The notes under the pieces are model-generated. The model had not been told where the DNA came from, ran no database searches, and was given only the letters and a program-made list of their open reading frames with translations. DNA of 8,892 nt, taken from Bacteroidota bacterium. GTDB taxonomy: Bacteria > Bacteroidota > Bacteroidia > Bacteroidales > B39-G9. The stretch covers positions 1-8,892 of the forward strand of contig QMPG01000116.1 of the NCBI GenBank assembly GCA_003648455.1, written 5' to 3'. Below, in pieces: positions 1 to 6,968 of the stretch (position 1 is the stretch's first letter; every line of letters begins with the position of its first letter). A program made the translations under genes and the position numbers.

Positions 1-448
1 GAATAGTCTCTGCACAATCTTGCAAACCCCATATATTATTAAAACTACCATCAGCTCTCGAAACGATTTCAGCAGCCATAATATAAGGAACAATAGGGAA
101 ATTTAAGCCTGCATATTTTCTTGGTAACGATATACCAATCATTCCTGCCTTAACCAAAGCATCATAATTTTCTTGAGTACCTCGAGCATATTTTACATGA
201 TCGTCAATAACTTCAGGACCTTCAGCATCAACAGATTCTGCATTTGGCTCAACAATATTACCACATATATCGCCAACAATTTCTAAAACTTTGTCGTAGC
301 TATCAGCAGCATCTTCAATATCGAGAGGTGCATAATCATATTTTTCCTTATCGATAAAATCACGCTCTTTAAGAGCAATAATTTTTTTCATTAAAGGATG
401 AGACAAATGAAATTTTAAGTCTTTATTATCTAAATAAAAATTAGCCAT
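1..448 (-). CDS. Acyl-CoA dehydrogenase, N-terminal 149 residues (cut by window edge)
   Basis: This frame opens with ATG at 448 and stays open to base 1, so only the N-terminal part of the protein is present. It starts MANFYLDNKDLKFHLSHPLM, which I recall as the usual start of a long (roughly 560-600 residue) acyl-CoA dehydrogenase found in Bacteroidota. The acyl-CoA dehydrogenase N-terminal helical domain is recognisable at about residues 88-149: YDALVKAGMIGISLPRKYAG (95-114) and the helix AAEIVSRADGSF (125-136), matching the family's 'L...G..g...P..yGG' and 'E...R.D.s' patterns. The FAD-contacting middle domain and the catalytic Glu lie outside the window. The family oxidises an acyl-CoA to the 2-enoyl-CoA in the cytoplasm and hands electrons to ETF, which fits its place 24 bp after etfA on the same strand. 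The substrate chain length cannot be told from this piece. Confidence 0.93.
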   Translation of the reverse strand, partial: MANFYLDNKDLKFHLSHPLMKKIIALKERDFIDKEKYDYAPLDIEDAADSYDKVLEIVGDICGNIVEPNAESVDAEGPEVIDDHVKYARGTQENYDALVKAGMIGISLPRKYAGLNFPIVPYIMAAEIVSRADGSFNNIWGLQDCAETI

Positions 449-472
449 TTTCTTAAAAGTTAGTTATTAAAA

Positions 473-1492
473 CTATTTTGAATTCTTTTTATAATATTTA
501 ATCATCTTAGGTAAAACCTCAGCAACATTGCCATTAATAACATAATCGGCAATACTGTTAATAGGAGCTTCTGGGTCAGTATTAACAGAAATAATTATTG
601 AGGATTCTTCCATACCGGCACGGTGTTGAATTTGTCCTGAAATACCACAGGCAATATATAATTTTGGTCTTACTGTAACTCCTGTCTGACCAATTTGCCT
701 GTCGTGTTCAACATAACCGGCATCAACAGCAGCACGAGAAGCACCAACTTCACCACCCAAAACATCGGCAAGCTCAAATAACAAATTAAAATTTTCTTTT
801 GAGCCAACGCCATAGCCACCGGCAACAATAATAGATGATTTTTTAATGTCAATTTTATTTGCTTCAATATGACGTTCAATAATTTTGACAACAAAATCCG
901 TATCGTTCAAATACTCATCAACATTAATGTTAATTACTGAACCTGAGTGATTTTGTTTAAAAATTTCTTTTTTCATCACACCTTCGCGCACAGTTGCCAT
1001 TTGAGGACGATGCTCAGGGTTAACAATGGTTGCAATAATATTACCACCAAATGCAGGACGAATCTGATATAATAAATTTTTATAAGTCTTTTTAGTTTTA
1101 GGGTCGTCATAATCACCAATAACCAGACCTGTACAATCTGCAGTAAGTCCGCTAACCAAAGCTGAAGAAACTCTCGGTCCGAGGTCTCTTCCAACAGTGG
1201 TTGCACCAAACAATGCAACTTGCGGATTTTCTTTTTTAAACAAATTAATTACTATTGATGAAAAAGGAAGAGTTAAATAATGCTCTAATCTTTTATCATC
1301 AGCAATATGAAGTTTATCTACTCCATAAGGGAAAATTTGTTTTTCAATTTCTTTTAGATTATATCCTATTGCTACTGCTTCTAACTCACATTTAAGTTGA
1401 TTAGCTAAATCACGACCTTTGGTTAAAAGTTCTAAGCTAACATCAGCAACAATTCCTTCTTCTATTTCACAATATACAAAAACGTTATTCAC
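473..1492 (-). CDS. etfA: Electron transfer flavoprotein alpha subunit
   Basis: At 339 residues this is a full-length EtfA, the FAD-binding half of the ETF heterodimer that takes electrons from acyl-CoA dehydrogenases in the cytoplasm. The N-terminal ETF domain spans about residues 1-190, with GATTVGRDLGPRVSSALVSG (96-115) and RPAFGGNIIATI (145-156). The C-terminal FAD domain spans about 215-330, with IIVAGGYGVGSKENF (221-235), the Ser-Arg pair at 252-253, QTG at 269-271, the flavin signature PKLYIACGISGQIQH (276-290) and the N-x-D of VNTDPEAPI (303-311). These are the expected FAD contacts. The start is GTG at 1492: in-frame upstream codons contain no ATG before a stop, and the N-terminus MNNVFVYCEIEEG is the expected one. 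It sits 52 bp after etfB and 24 bp before the acyl-CoA dehydrogenase gene, so the three genes very probably share one transcript. Confidence 0.97.
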   Translation of the reverse strand: MNNVFVYCEIEEGIVADVSLELLTKGRDLANQLKCELEAVAIGYNLKEIEKQIFPYGVDKLHIADDKRLEHYLTLPFSSIVINLFKKENPQVALFGATTVGRDLGPRVSSALVSGLTADCTGLVIGDYDDPKTKKTYKNLLYQIRPAFGGNIIATIVNPEHRPQMATVREGVMKKEIFKQNHSGSVININVDEYLNDTDFVVKIIERHIEANKIDIKKSSIIVAGGYGVGSKENFNLLFELADVLGGEVGASRAAVDAGYVEHDRQIGQTGVTVRPKLYIACGISGQIQHRAGMEESSIIISVNTDPEAPINSIADYVINGNVAEVLPKMIKYYKKNSK

Positions 1493-1544
1493 TTTTTTAT
1501 AAATTTAAGTTTCTACTAAATAAAACTAGCACTTTGCCCAAACC

Positions 1545-2420
1545 TTACCCAATAGTATGATTTTCAACAAGTTCTTTAATTAAATAATCAATATCTTTGT
1601 CATCAGATGTTAATTTCTTAGATTCTTTAGCTTGCAAAACAACATTTTCAATTTGTTTTACTTTGGTTGGAGAACCAGAAAGTCCTAAGGCTTCTTTGTC
1701 TGCATCAACATCAGACACATTCCATTCTTTTATTTGAAGATAAGCTCTTTCTTTTTGAAGTTTAATATAATCATCAGACTCATTTTGTAACTCGCTATCA
1801 GTCTTCGCATGTTTATATTTCATCAATAATTTTGAATTTCTAACTCTACAATCTACAGCAGAACCGTTAACAGTAATCACAAGTGGCATAGGAGCAGTAA
1901 CAAGCTCAACACCTCTTTCTAATCTACGTTTAATACTAACCGTTTTATTTTCGACAGATAAAATTTCTTCAGCATAAGTAACCTGAGGCAAATTTAATTT
2001 CTCAGCAACCTGTGGTCCAACCTGAGCTGTATCACCATCAATAGCCTGACGACCTGAAATTATAATGTCAAAAGGCTCTAATTTTTTTATAGCACAAGAT
2101 AATGCATAAGATGTTGCCAAAGTATCGGAACCAGCAAAAGCTCTATCTGTTAATAAAAATCCGTTGTCGGCACCTCTGAACAATCCTTCACGAACTATAT
2201 CAGCTGCACGTCCGGGACCCATTGTAACGATAGATACTGTTGAGCCTTTATATTTATCTTTTAATTGCAAGGCTTGCTCTAAAGCATTCAAATCTTCGGG
2301 ATTAAAAATTGCCGGCAATGCTGCTCTGTTAATAGTACCATCACTTTTCATGGCATCTTTACCAACATTCCGAGTGTCAGGAACTTGCTTAGCAAGAACA
2401 ATTATTTTCAAACCTTTCAT
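1545..2420 (-). CDS. etfB: Electron transfer flavoprotein beta subunit
   Basis: This is the EtfB/FixA partner of EtfA, 291 residues from the ATG at 2420. A TTG three codons upstream (2429) is in frame but would add only three residues, and MKGLKIIVLAKQVPDTRNVG is the family-like N-terminus, so I take the ATG. Landmarks are KQVPDT (11-16), NPEDLNALEQAL (40-51), VTMGPGRA (65-72), GADNGFLLTDRAFAGSDT (83-100) and the nucleotide-binding loop GRQAIDGDTAQVGP (123-136). In human-type EtfB the corresponding loop is less conserved and binds AMP, whereas DGDTAQVGP-type loops are typical of ETFs related to bifurcating enzymes, where a second FAD sits here. The protein is longer than the usual 250-260 residues because of a lysine- and glutamate-rich C-terminal stretch (about 205-291). 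It is the first gene of the etfB-etfA-acd unit and has a Bacteroidota -7 box upstream. Confidence 0.97.
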   Translation of the reverse strand: MKGLKIIVLAKQVPDTRNVGKDAMKSDGTINRAALPAIFNPEDLNALEQALQLKDKYKGSTVSIVTMGPGRAADIVREGLFRGADNGFLLTDRAFAGSDTLATSYALSCAIKKLEPFDIIISGRQAIDGDTAQVGPQVAEKLNLPQVTYAEEILSVENKTVSIKRRLERGVELVTAPMPLVITVNGSAVDCRVRNSKLLMKYKHAKTDSELQNESDDYIKLQKERAYLQIKEWNVSDVDADKEALGLSGSPTKVKQIENVVLQAKESKKLTSDDKDIDYLIKELVENHTIG

Positions 2421-2453
2421 GTTTTTCAATTTAATATTTTATATAAAAATCTA

Positions 2454-2461
2454 CAAATATA
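2454..2461 (-). promoter_or_regulatory. Candidate -7 promoter box for the etfB operon
   Basis: On the minus strand this reads TATATTTG, a perfect match to the Bacteroidota -7 consensus TAnnTTTG. It lies 33 bp before the etfB ATG, which would give a 5' leader of about 25-30 nt. I see no clear TTTG at the usual -33 distance, so only the -7 half is supported. Confidence 0.45.
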
Positions 2462-2624
2462 GATATAACTATTCTAAAATTAAAAAATATTGTTTAATGA
2501 AAAAATATATAAATTAAATTCATGATAATATTTTTAATTTCTCAAAGTAAATATATTACAATTTTGTTTTATTGCTATTATAAAAAAGACAAATAATAAT
2601 TTAGCAATTTAACATCGAAATCCT

Positions 2625-2654
2625 CTCCAAAAAGTCGCTAAAAATCATTCGACT
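2625..2654. repeat. Short intergenic repeat unit, copy 1
   Basis: CTCCAAAAAGTCGCTAA at 2625-2641 matches CTCCAAAAAGCCACTAA at 5408-5424 at 15 of 17 positions. Here it runs into a 5-bp hairpin, AGTCG (2633-2637) with CGACT (2650-2654). Two copies in separate intergenic gaps of one window suggest a dispersed non-coding repeat. Its nature is unknown. Confidence 0.4.
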
Positions 2655-2741
2655 ATTCGTGGATAATTTTTTTAGTAAATCCATACAAATATAATGTTAA
2701 AATTATTTTAATGTTGCTAAACATTAAAATACATCTAAAAA

Positions 2742-2749
2742 TAATTTTG
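2742..2749 (+). promoter_or_regulatory. Candidate -7 promoter box for the rightward lipoprotein gene
   Basis: TAATTTTG is a perfect TAnnTTTG match on the plus strand. The nearest upstream TTG (2714-2716) is about 25 bp away, longer than the usual spacer of about 20, so the -33 half is weak. Predicted transcription would start around 2755, at or just before the T14 run. A second TAnnTTTG match at 2819-2826 lies inside the signal-peptide-coding stretch and is more likely chance. Confidence 0.35.
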
Positions 2750-2756
2750 CAAATCG

Positions 2757-2770
2757 TTTTTTTTTTTTTT
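2757..2770 (+). repeat. Homopolymer run of 14 T
   Basis: An uninterrupted T14 tract lies between the candidate -7 box and the coding sequence of the lipoprotein gene, in the predicted 5' leader. Tracts this long are prone to slippage and also to sequencing error. Confidence 0.9.
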
Positions 2771-2807
2771 GAAATTTGTAAGTATAAATAAACTATTTAT
2801 TAACTAA

Positions 2808-2867
2808 AAAACTTTTATTATTTTTGCAATTGTAGTAGCATTTGTTACATTGCATTTTACAAGTTGT
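2808..2867 (+). other. Lipoprotein signal peptide coding stretch without a start codon
   Basis: Reading in the frame of the downstream gene, these 20 codons give KTFIIFAIVVAFVTLHFTSC: a Lys, a hydrophobic core and a lipobox-like FTSC, which is a textbook lipoprotein signal peptide missing only its Met. The codon before it (2805-2807) is TAA. The -1/+2 frame over the same bases reads KKLLLFLQL then stop, preceded by ACT at 2803, so it also has no start. The local sequence AACTAAAAAACTTTT would be explained by loss of a short piece containing ATG between two A runs. That explanation is inference. Confidence 0.75.
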
Positions 2868-3827
2868 CAAAAAGACAAAGAACTAACCACTAATGCAAAT
2901 GTGTCAAACGAAGATTTGGCAAGGGCTAACGAGCTTTTGAAATTCAGAAACAACATGGAAAGTAATTTAAAGACAGATGAAATTTTGACTTTAGATGATG
3001 CAGTATCGTTAATGGAAGGTACTGTAAATATGACTTATGGCAGACCGGAATATGAAGATGATGAAATAATAAACATTTCTTTTTCAGTTGATTTTAATTC
3101 TAATGCAAACTCTGTTTCATTAGCTGAAGTTACAAAGGTTTACAAGCAAATAGTTGATAGCCTTCGTGAATTTAAAAATAGCATTAACATGACAGAGAAA
3201 GCTCTTTTATCAGCTGATTTGGAATTAGTTGAAGAAAAAGGGAATTATAATATTAAAGTTTATTCTGATTTTGTTGCTTGGAATGAAAATAAAAGTACAA
3301 ATATAACTAATGATTACAGCTCTAATGACTGGTGGCATGCTATTGGTGGCGAAGGGAGATGTGGCGATTATGAAGGACAATCTGTTGGACAAGATGCATC
3401 AACGGTTTTAACTGCATCAATAGCTGCGAAATTAAAAAGTGTTTATCGTCCCCATACTTACCTAGGTTATTATTGGGATAATCAATATAAAAAAACACTT
3501 ATTTATAGTTATTATCCTGCACCGGCCGGCTCATTATGGCAATATCGCATATTTCGTAAATACAATAATTATAACTCAATATGGCAAAAATCTCCATGCC
3601 TAAGCCCCGACGATATGGACTTCTTTTACATTAACGGATATAACATTTGCAAAAGCTTATTAGACAACCAATATTCAAATAAAACCTATAAGAGTTTTAT
3701 TTATAAATGTGAAATGGATTATCCTTCCAATTATTCTTGGACTTCATACGAACATATTGGTGAGTTAAGAGTTGGAATACTTCGAAAATTACCTACTCCT
3801 GATGAAACATTACGCAGAGCTTTATAA
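2850..3827 (+). CDS. Unrecognised exported lipoprotein, start uncertain
   Basis: I do not recognise this family. The first usable in-frame start is a TTG (2850), giving 325 residues, but that codon lies inside the signal peptide: the upstream codons from 2808 encode its Lys and hydrophobic core, and Cys6 would be the lipidated residue followed by the linker QKDKELTTNAN. After an alpha-helical-looking N-terminal part (21-60, 91-120) comes an aromatic-rich C-terminal half: NDWWHAIGGEGRCGDYEGQS (159-178), YLGYYWDN (204-211) and IYSYYPAPAG (218-227), plus Cys at 171, 250, 267 and 287 that could pair in the periplasm or outside. It is probably attached to a membrane and faces the periplasm or cell surface. 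The T9SS-sorted protein gene follows at once on the same strand. With no normal start it may be mistranslated, silent, or misassembled at the 5' end, yet the rest of the frame is intact with no internal stop. Confidence 0.72.
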   Translation: MHFTSCQKDKELTTNANVSNEDLARANELLKFRNNMESNLKTDEILTLDDAVSLMEGTVNMTYGRPEYEDDEIINISFSVDFNSNANSVSLAEVTKVYKQIVDSLREFKNSINMTEKALLSADLELVEEKGNYNIKVYSDFVAWNENKSTNITNDYSSNDWWHAIGGEGRCGDYEGQSVGQDASTVLTASIAAKLKSVYRPHTYLGYYWDNQYKKTLIYSYYPAPAGSLWQYRIFRKYNNYNSIWQKSPCLSPDDMDFFYINGYNICKSLLDNQYSNKTYKSFIYKCEMDYPSNYSWTSYEHIGELRVGILRKLPTPDETLRRAL

Positions 3828-3838
3828 TAAATAATTAA

Positions 3839-3869
3839 AAGGATACTATCATTTTTTGATAGTATCCTT
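3839..3869. terminator. Stem-loop between the two exported-protein genes
   Basis: AAGGATACTATCA (3839-3851) pairs perfectly with TGATAGTATCCTT (3857-3869) around a TTTTT loop: a 13-bp stem only 11 bp after the lipoprotein stop codon and 19 bp before the next ATG. No U-run follows it on the plus strand, so it is not a classic intrinsic terminator. It could be an attenuator, a transcript-end stabiliser or a processing site that lets the two genes be expressed at different levels. Confidence 0.55.
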
Positions 3870-3888
3870 AACTAAACAAATCATTATA

Positions 3889-5385
3889 ATGAAAAAAGAA
3901 ATATTATTAATATTATTATTTTTTACATATTTTAATTTAACGGCTCAATATACTTTTGAAAGAGAATTTACAGACCCTTTGTATTTAATTAATTGTATAA
4001 GCGACAAACCAATTAAAACAGATGACGGAGGTTTAGTTATGTTGCATCACCAAGGTAACAGCGATGATAATTTTAATTCAATATTAATAAAAATTAACAA
4101 TAAGGGAGAAATTGTAAAACAAAAAGAAATTAACCGCGACACCATTAATATATATACTGTTAACAAGACAAATGACAATAATTTTGTGTGTACAGGTATG
4201 GTTAAATCAGATACTTCTGAATACAGAGAACTTGCGGTATTAAAATTAAATTCTGATTTTGAAGTAATTGAAAAAAAACAGTATTATCAGCCTTATGGAG
4301 ATCTTGGTAATTTTAATGTTATAAGAAATTATAAAAATAATTTTGTTATGGCAGGATATTTTATGCGAGTTGATGGGCAAAGAGTTTATCATTTTCCATT
4401 TATTTTTGAGTTTACAGAAAATGGGGATTCTGTACGAATGAAATATTTTAAAAACAGTTATGCTTTTAATGATTTTACTATATTGGAAAATAGGGATTCT
4501 TCGGGTTACAGGTTATTTTGTGATAATGGATTAACCATGGATCTTAGTTGGCCTGCAATTAATATGCTCGATACAGATTTTAATGTAGATACTGCTTATG
4601 CGGCACCATATCAAACATCTGGAGAACCAATTTCCCCAATGAATATTACAACTGCTAAATGGTTGTCAGCTGATAAATATTTATTAAGTTATGAAATAAA
4701 TAATGATGCTTCTATGTGGGACCATGATTTAGGAATCGCTATAATGGATGATTCAACAAACACTTTGATAGTCGATGATTATACAGGCAAACCAGATACT
4801 ACTGAATGCCATGCTTTTAATGCTGTTGATTTTATTGACAAAAACAATATTTTTCATGTAGGAACTTCTAATATAATTCCTTATACAGCTATTCCTTGGC
4901 AAAAAGAGCCTTCATGGATTTTATTAAATAAATATGATTCTACCTTAAATCTAAAATGGCAGAAATATTATGGTGGTGATGTTTGTTATCATGCAAGTAG
5001 TGTGGTTGCTACGCAAGATGGAGGTTGCTTAATTACAGGCGTAAAACACGATTATAAACAAAAACATACTAGTTTAAGTGTGTATCTGTTAAAAGTAGAT
5101 TCTCTTGGTAATTATCAAACTACTGGAATAAACAAAGTAGTTGAGCCAAAAAATTATGTGCTTTTTCCAAACCCTACAACTAACTCTTTTAACATTAACC
5201 TTTCGCCTGCTAGCAAAGCAAAACAAATAGAATTATATGATATTGCAGGCAAGCTAATATTGTCAAAACAATTAACTTCATCTCAAACAAAAATTAATAT
5301 TTCGTGTTTAACAAAAGGCATTTACATTTACAGAATAAAAAATAAAGAGAATATAATTGACACAGGAAAATTGATTAAACAATAA
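3889..5385 (+). CDS. Secreted beta-propeller-like protein with T9SS type A sorting domain
   Basis: From the ATG at 3889 this is 498 residues. An in-frame TTG at 3856 lies in the loop of the preceding stem-loop and would put 11 extra residues before the signal peptide, so I reject it. Residues 1-20 are a Sec signal peptide ending LTAQ. The body has repeats of the type seen in WD40/Kelch-like bacterial surface proteins: TDDGGLVMLHHQ, TNDNNFVCTG and TQDGGCLITGV, each followed by a 'L.K.D..G' strand such as LLKVDSLGNYQ. From about residue 423 to the end is a type A sorting tail: YVLFPNPTTNSFNINL, then IELYDIAGKLILSKQL, then TKGIYIYRIKNKENI and a final basic GKLIKQ. Proteins with this tail cross the outer membrane through T9SS and are anchored or released after the tail is cut. 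No catalytic motif is visible, so the role of the propeller (binding or structural) is unknown. Confidence 0.93.
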   Translation: MKKEILLILLFFTYFNLTAQYTFEREFTDPLYLINCISDKPIKTDDGGLVMLHHQGNSDDNFNSILIKINNKGEIVKQKEINRDTINIYTVNKTNDNNFVCTGMVKSDTSEYRELAVLKLNSDFEVIEKKQYYQPYGDLGNFNVIRNYKNNFVMAGYFMRVDGQRVYHFPFIFEFTENGDSVRMKYFKNSYAFNDFTILENRDSSGYRLFCDNGLTMDLSWPAINMLDTDFNVDTAYAAPYQTSGEPISPMNITTAKWLSADKYLLSYEINNDASMWDHDLGIAIMDDSTNTLIVDDYTGKPDTTECHAFNAVDFIDKNNIFHVGTSNIIPYTAIPWQKEPSWILLNKYDSTLNLKWQKYYGGDVCYHASSVVATQDGGCLITGVKHDYKQKHTSLSVYLLKVDSLGNYQTTGINKVVEPKNYVLFPNPTTNSFNINLSPASKAKQIELYDIAGKLILSKQLTSSQTKINISCLTKGIYIYRIKNKENIIDTGKLIKQ

Positions 5386-5400
5386 AATCTATTAATGGTT

Positions 5401-5530
5401 GAATCTACTCCAAAAAGCCACTAAGCGGTTAACTTTACAAAAAGACTAAAAGCTATAAATTTGTACGTCAGTTTATTACAAATCCGCTAAGCGGCTACAA
5501 ATTGATAACATTAGTTCTCGGAGTAGTCTC
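5401..5530. repeat. Nested inverted-repeat element in an intergenic gap
   Basis: Four complementary pairs are nested in order: CTACTCC/GGAGTAG (5405-5411 with 5520-5526), ACTAA/TTAGT (5420-5424 with 5511-5515), AATTTGTA/TACAAATT (5458-5465 with 5496-5503) and CCGC/GCGG (5484-5487 with 5491-5494). The near-palindrome CCRCTAAGCGG occurs twice (5418-5428 and 5484-5494, one difference). There is no gene. The layout fits a structured RNA or a small non-autonomous mobile or REP-like element. The surrounding gap (5386-5611) lies between convergent genes, and its right end carries the palindrome AAAAATTAATTTTT (5600-5613), which may help end transcription from both sides. Confidence 0.45.
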
Positions 5531-5611
5531 ATATTTTAAACCTTGAATAACAAATTCAGTCTTGTTTTCAAACATAATTAGGCAAAATTAGTTTCGCACA
5601 AAAATTAATTT

Positions 5612-6805
5612 TTATTTATTAACAGATTTTATTGAACCATAATCTTTATAAAATTCAATCTTACTTTTATTAATTAAATCTTTTGGCAGTGAAGCTAATT
5701 TCCCAAATTGAGCGATTAACATTTTTTTTGATGCAATAACGTTATTACCTTTTATTATACGAACATTGGCATAATCGGGTATACGATAAAAAAAACTATT
5801 TGTTTGTAATTGTGTTTCCTCCGAACTACTTTTTAATTTATTTGTAAAATCCAGATTTTCAACATCAATAATAATAGGATAACCGCTAATTTGCTTATTG
5901 GCAATAGTGCGATTTATAATGTTTTTATTTATCAATACACCATTATCAGATGAAAAATAAAATAATATGTTTTGATTGGTTTCTAAACTCTCATCAGGTG
6001 TATAGTTTAATGTGTATTTCTGTTTTGTTTCAATTGGTTTGCCAATAAATAAAGCGAGATAATCATTTTCTAATTTATCCATCTCCTTAATCATACGTTC
6101 GACAGCTTCTCCATCAGGAAATTTTTCATACATACCCGAAATTAATTTGAACTTACGTTTCCTGATTTTAATAATAAAATTTGCTGCTTCTTCGGCTTTT
6201 AATTCAGTGCTTTTCAAAACTGTGTATCTCCTTGTAAAAGGTATCTTAACGGTTGAAGTATCGTTCTTAACAATTTTATATTCTTTCTTATTTATTTCCT
6301 GAAGATTTCTTTTTACAGATTGATTTATAAAAAAGAAGTCATCATCATACTTTTTATAAAAATTTGTTTTTTGATATTTTTCCTCATCATCTATATTTTT
6401 ATTAATTGATAACAACAAACCATTTTGTGAAAGGTTTAATAAATTAGCCATTTCATCATTTTGCGATTTTACTAAAAAGAAGCAATTTGTGTCCGGTTCT
6501 GAATAACTTTCAATATCTATATTTGAAATATCATAACTTACATTATCGGAAAAAATCACAGCATCATCATCAATGCCAAGATATTTTTTAGCATATTGAC
6601 AATACGGACCTCTATAACTTTCAATTTTAGAAATTTCGACATTTACTTTAATAACAGTTCTTGGTAAAGCATAAATCAAAGCATTTTGTGTAAAACTTGT
6701 ATCATTTTTAATATTAACAACACTAAAACTTGAATTAACAACTTTTTGTGATGCACAAGCACTTGTTAATAAAATAATTATGGCTATATAAACTACTTTT
6801 TTCAT
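5612..6805 (-). CDS. DUF4831 family lipoprotein
   Basis: Starting from the ATG at 6805 the protein has 397 residues. An in-frame TTG at 6823 would add six residues ahead of an already good signal peptide, so I prefer the ATG. The N-terminus MKKVVYIAIIILLTSACASQ is a lipoprotein signal with the lipidated Cys at 17. The mature part matches what I know of DUF4831, an uncharacterised Bacteroidota family: YALPRTVIKVNVEISKIES followed by GPYCQYAKKYLGIDD near the N-terminus, SEPDTNCFFLV, and in the middle LKAEEAANFIIKIRKRKFKL, SGMYEKFPDGEAVERMI and ENDYLALFIGK. No enzyme motif is visible, and the family's function is unknown to me. It is likely periplasm-facing. It is convergent with the T9SS-protein gene and separated from nnr, also leftward, by a repeat-filled gap, so it probably has its own promoter, which I could not identify. 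Confidence 0.85.
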   Translation of the reverse strand: MKKVVYIAIIILLTSACASQKVVNSSFSVVNIKNDTSFTQNALIYALPRTVIKVNVEISKIESYRGPYCQYAKKYLGIDDDAVIFSDNVSYDISNIDIESYSEPDTNCFFLVKSQNDEMANLLNLSQNGLLLSINKNIDDEEKYQKTNFYKKYDDDFFFINQSVKRNLQEINKKEYKIVKNDTSTVKIPFTRRYTVLKSTELKAEEAANFIIKIRKRKFKLISGMYEKFPDGEAVERMIKEMDKLENDYLALFIGKPIETKQKYTLNYTPDESLETNQNILFYFSSDNGVLINKNIINRTIANKQISGYPIIIDVENLDFTNKLKSSSEETQLQTNSFFYRIPDYANVRIIKGNNVIASKKMLIAQFGKLASLPKDLINKSKIEFYKDYGSIKSVNK

Positions 6806-6898
6806 AAATTTATATTTTTTCAATAAAATTTTTCATTCTCAAAATCAATAAAAACATTAATTTAAGAACATATACTCTTCGAGAACTTCTCTTTAATT

Positions 6899-6947
6899 CC
6901 GCAGGGGAATAAAATCTATGTTATAATTAACAGACTGGTCCCTGCGG
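6899..6947. repeat. Inverted repeat CCGCAGGG/CCCTGCGG
   Basis: A perfect 8-bp GC-rich inverted repeat with a 33-bp spacer stands out in an otherwise AT-rich gap. It could form a hairpin or mark the ends of a small inserted element. The function is unknown. Confidence 0.5.
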
Positions 6948-6968
6948 TTATCTTGTCTATTATTAATA

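Larger units (their letters stand above)
2421..2849. other. Divergent intergenic region between etfB and the lipoprotein gene
   Basis: This 429-bp, very AT-rich gap has no plausible gene of its own. Towards the left it holds the etfB promoter box. In the middle are a 7-bp inverted repeat ATTGCTA/TAGCAAT (2571-2577 and 2602-2608) and a small stem AGTCG/CGACT (2633-2637 and 2650-2654). The sequence CTCCAAAAAGTCGCTAA (2625-2641) recurs with 15 of 17 matches in the 5386-5611 gap. On the right are a plus-strand -7 box (2742-2749), a T14 run (2757-2770) and the signal-peptide-coding stretch that has lost its start codon (2808 onwards). Confidence 0.6.

Noticed and set aside
670..1218. Minus-strand reading frames at 670-894 and 976-1218
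   Set aside because: They lie wholly inside etfA in another frame and give leucine/valine-rich sequences with no family resemblance.
2164..2517. Plus-strand reading frame of 117 codons
   Set aside because: Most of it is antisense to etfB, and the rest is translated AT-rich intergenic DNA.
3856..3888. Upstream TTG start for the T9SS protein
   Set aside because: It begins inside the loop of a stem-loop and would bury the signal peptide; the ATG at 3889 gives a normal MKKEILL start.
5401..5530. CRISPR array from the repeated CTAAGCGG motif
   Set aside because: There are only two 11-bp copies, no regular spacers and no cas genes.
6806..6823. Upstream TTG start for the DUF4831 protein
   Set aside because: It adds KYKFM before an already complete lipoprotein signal peptide starting at the ATG at 6805.
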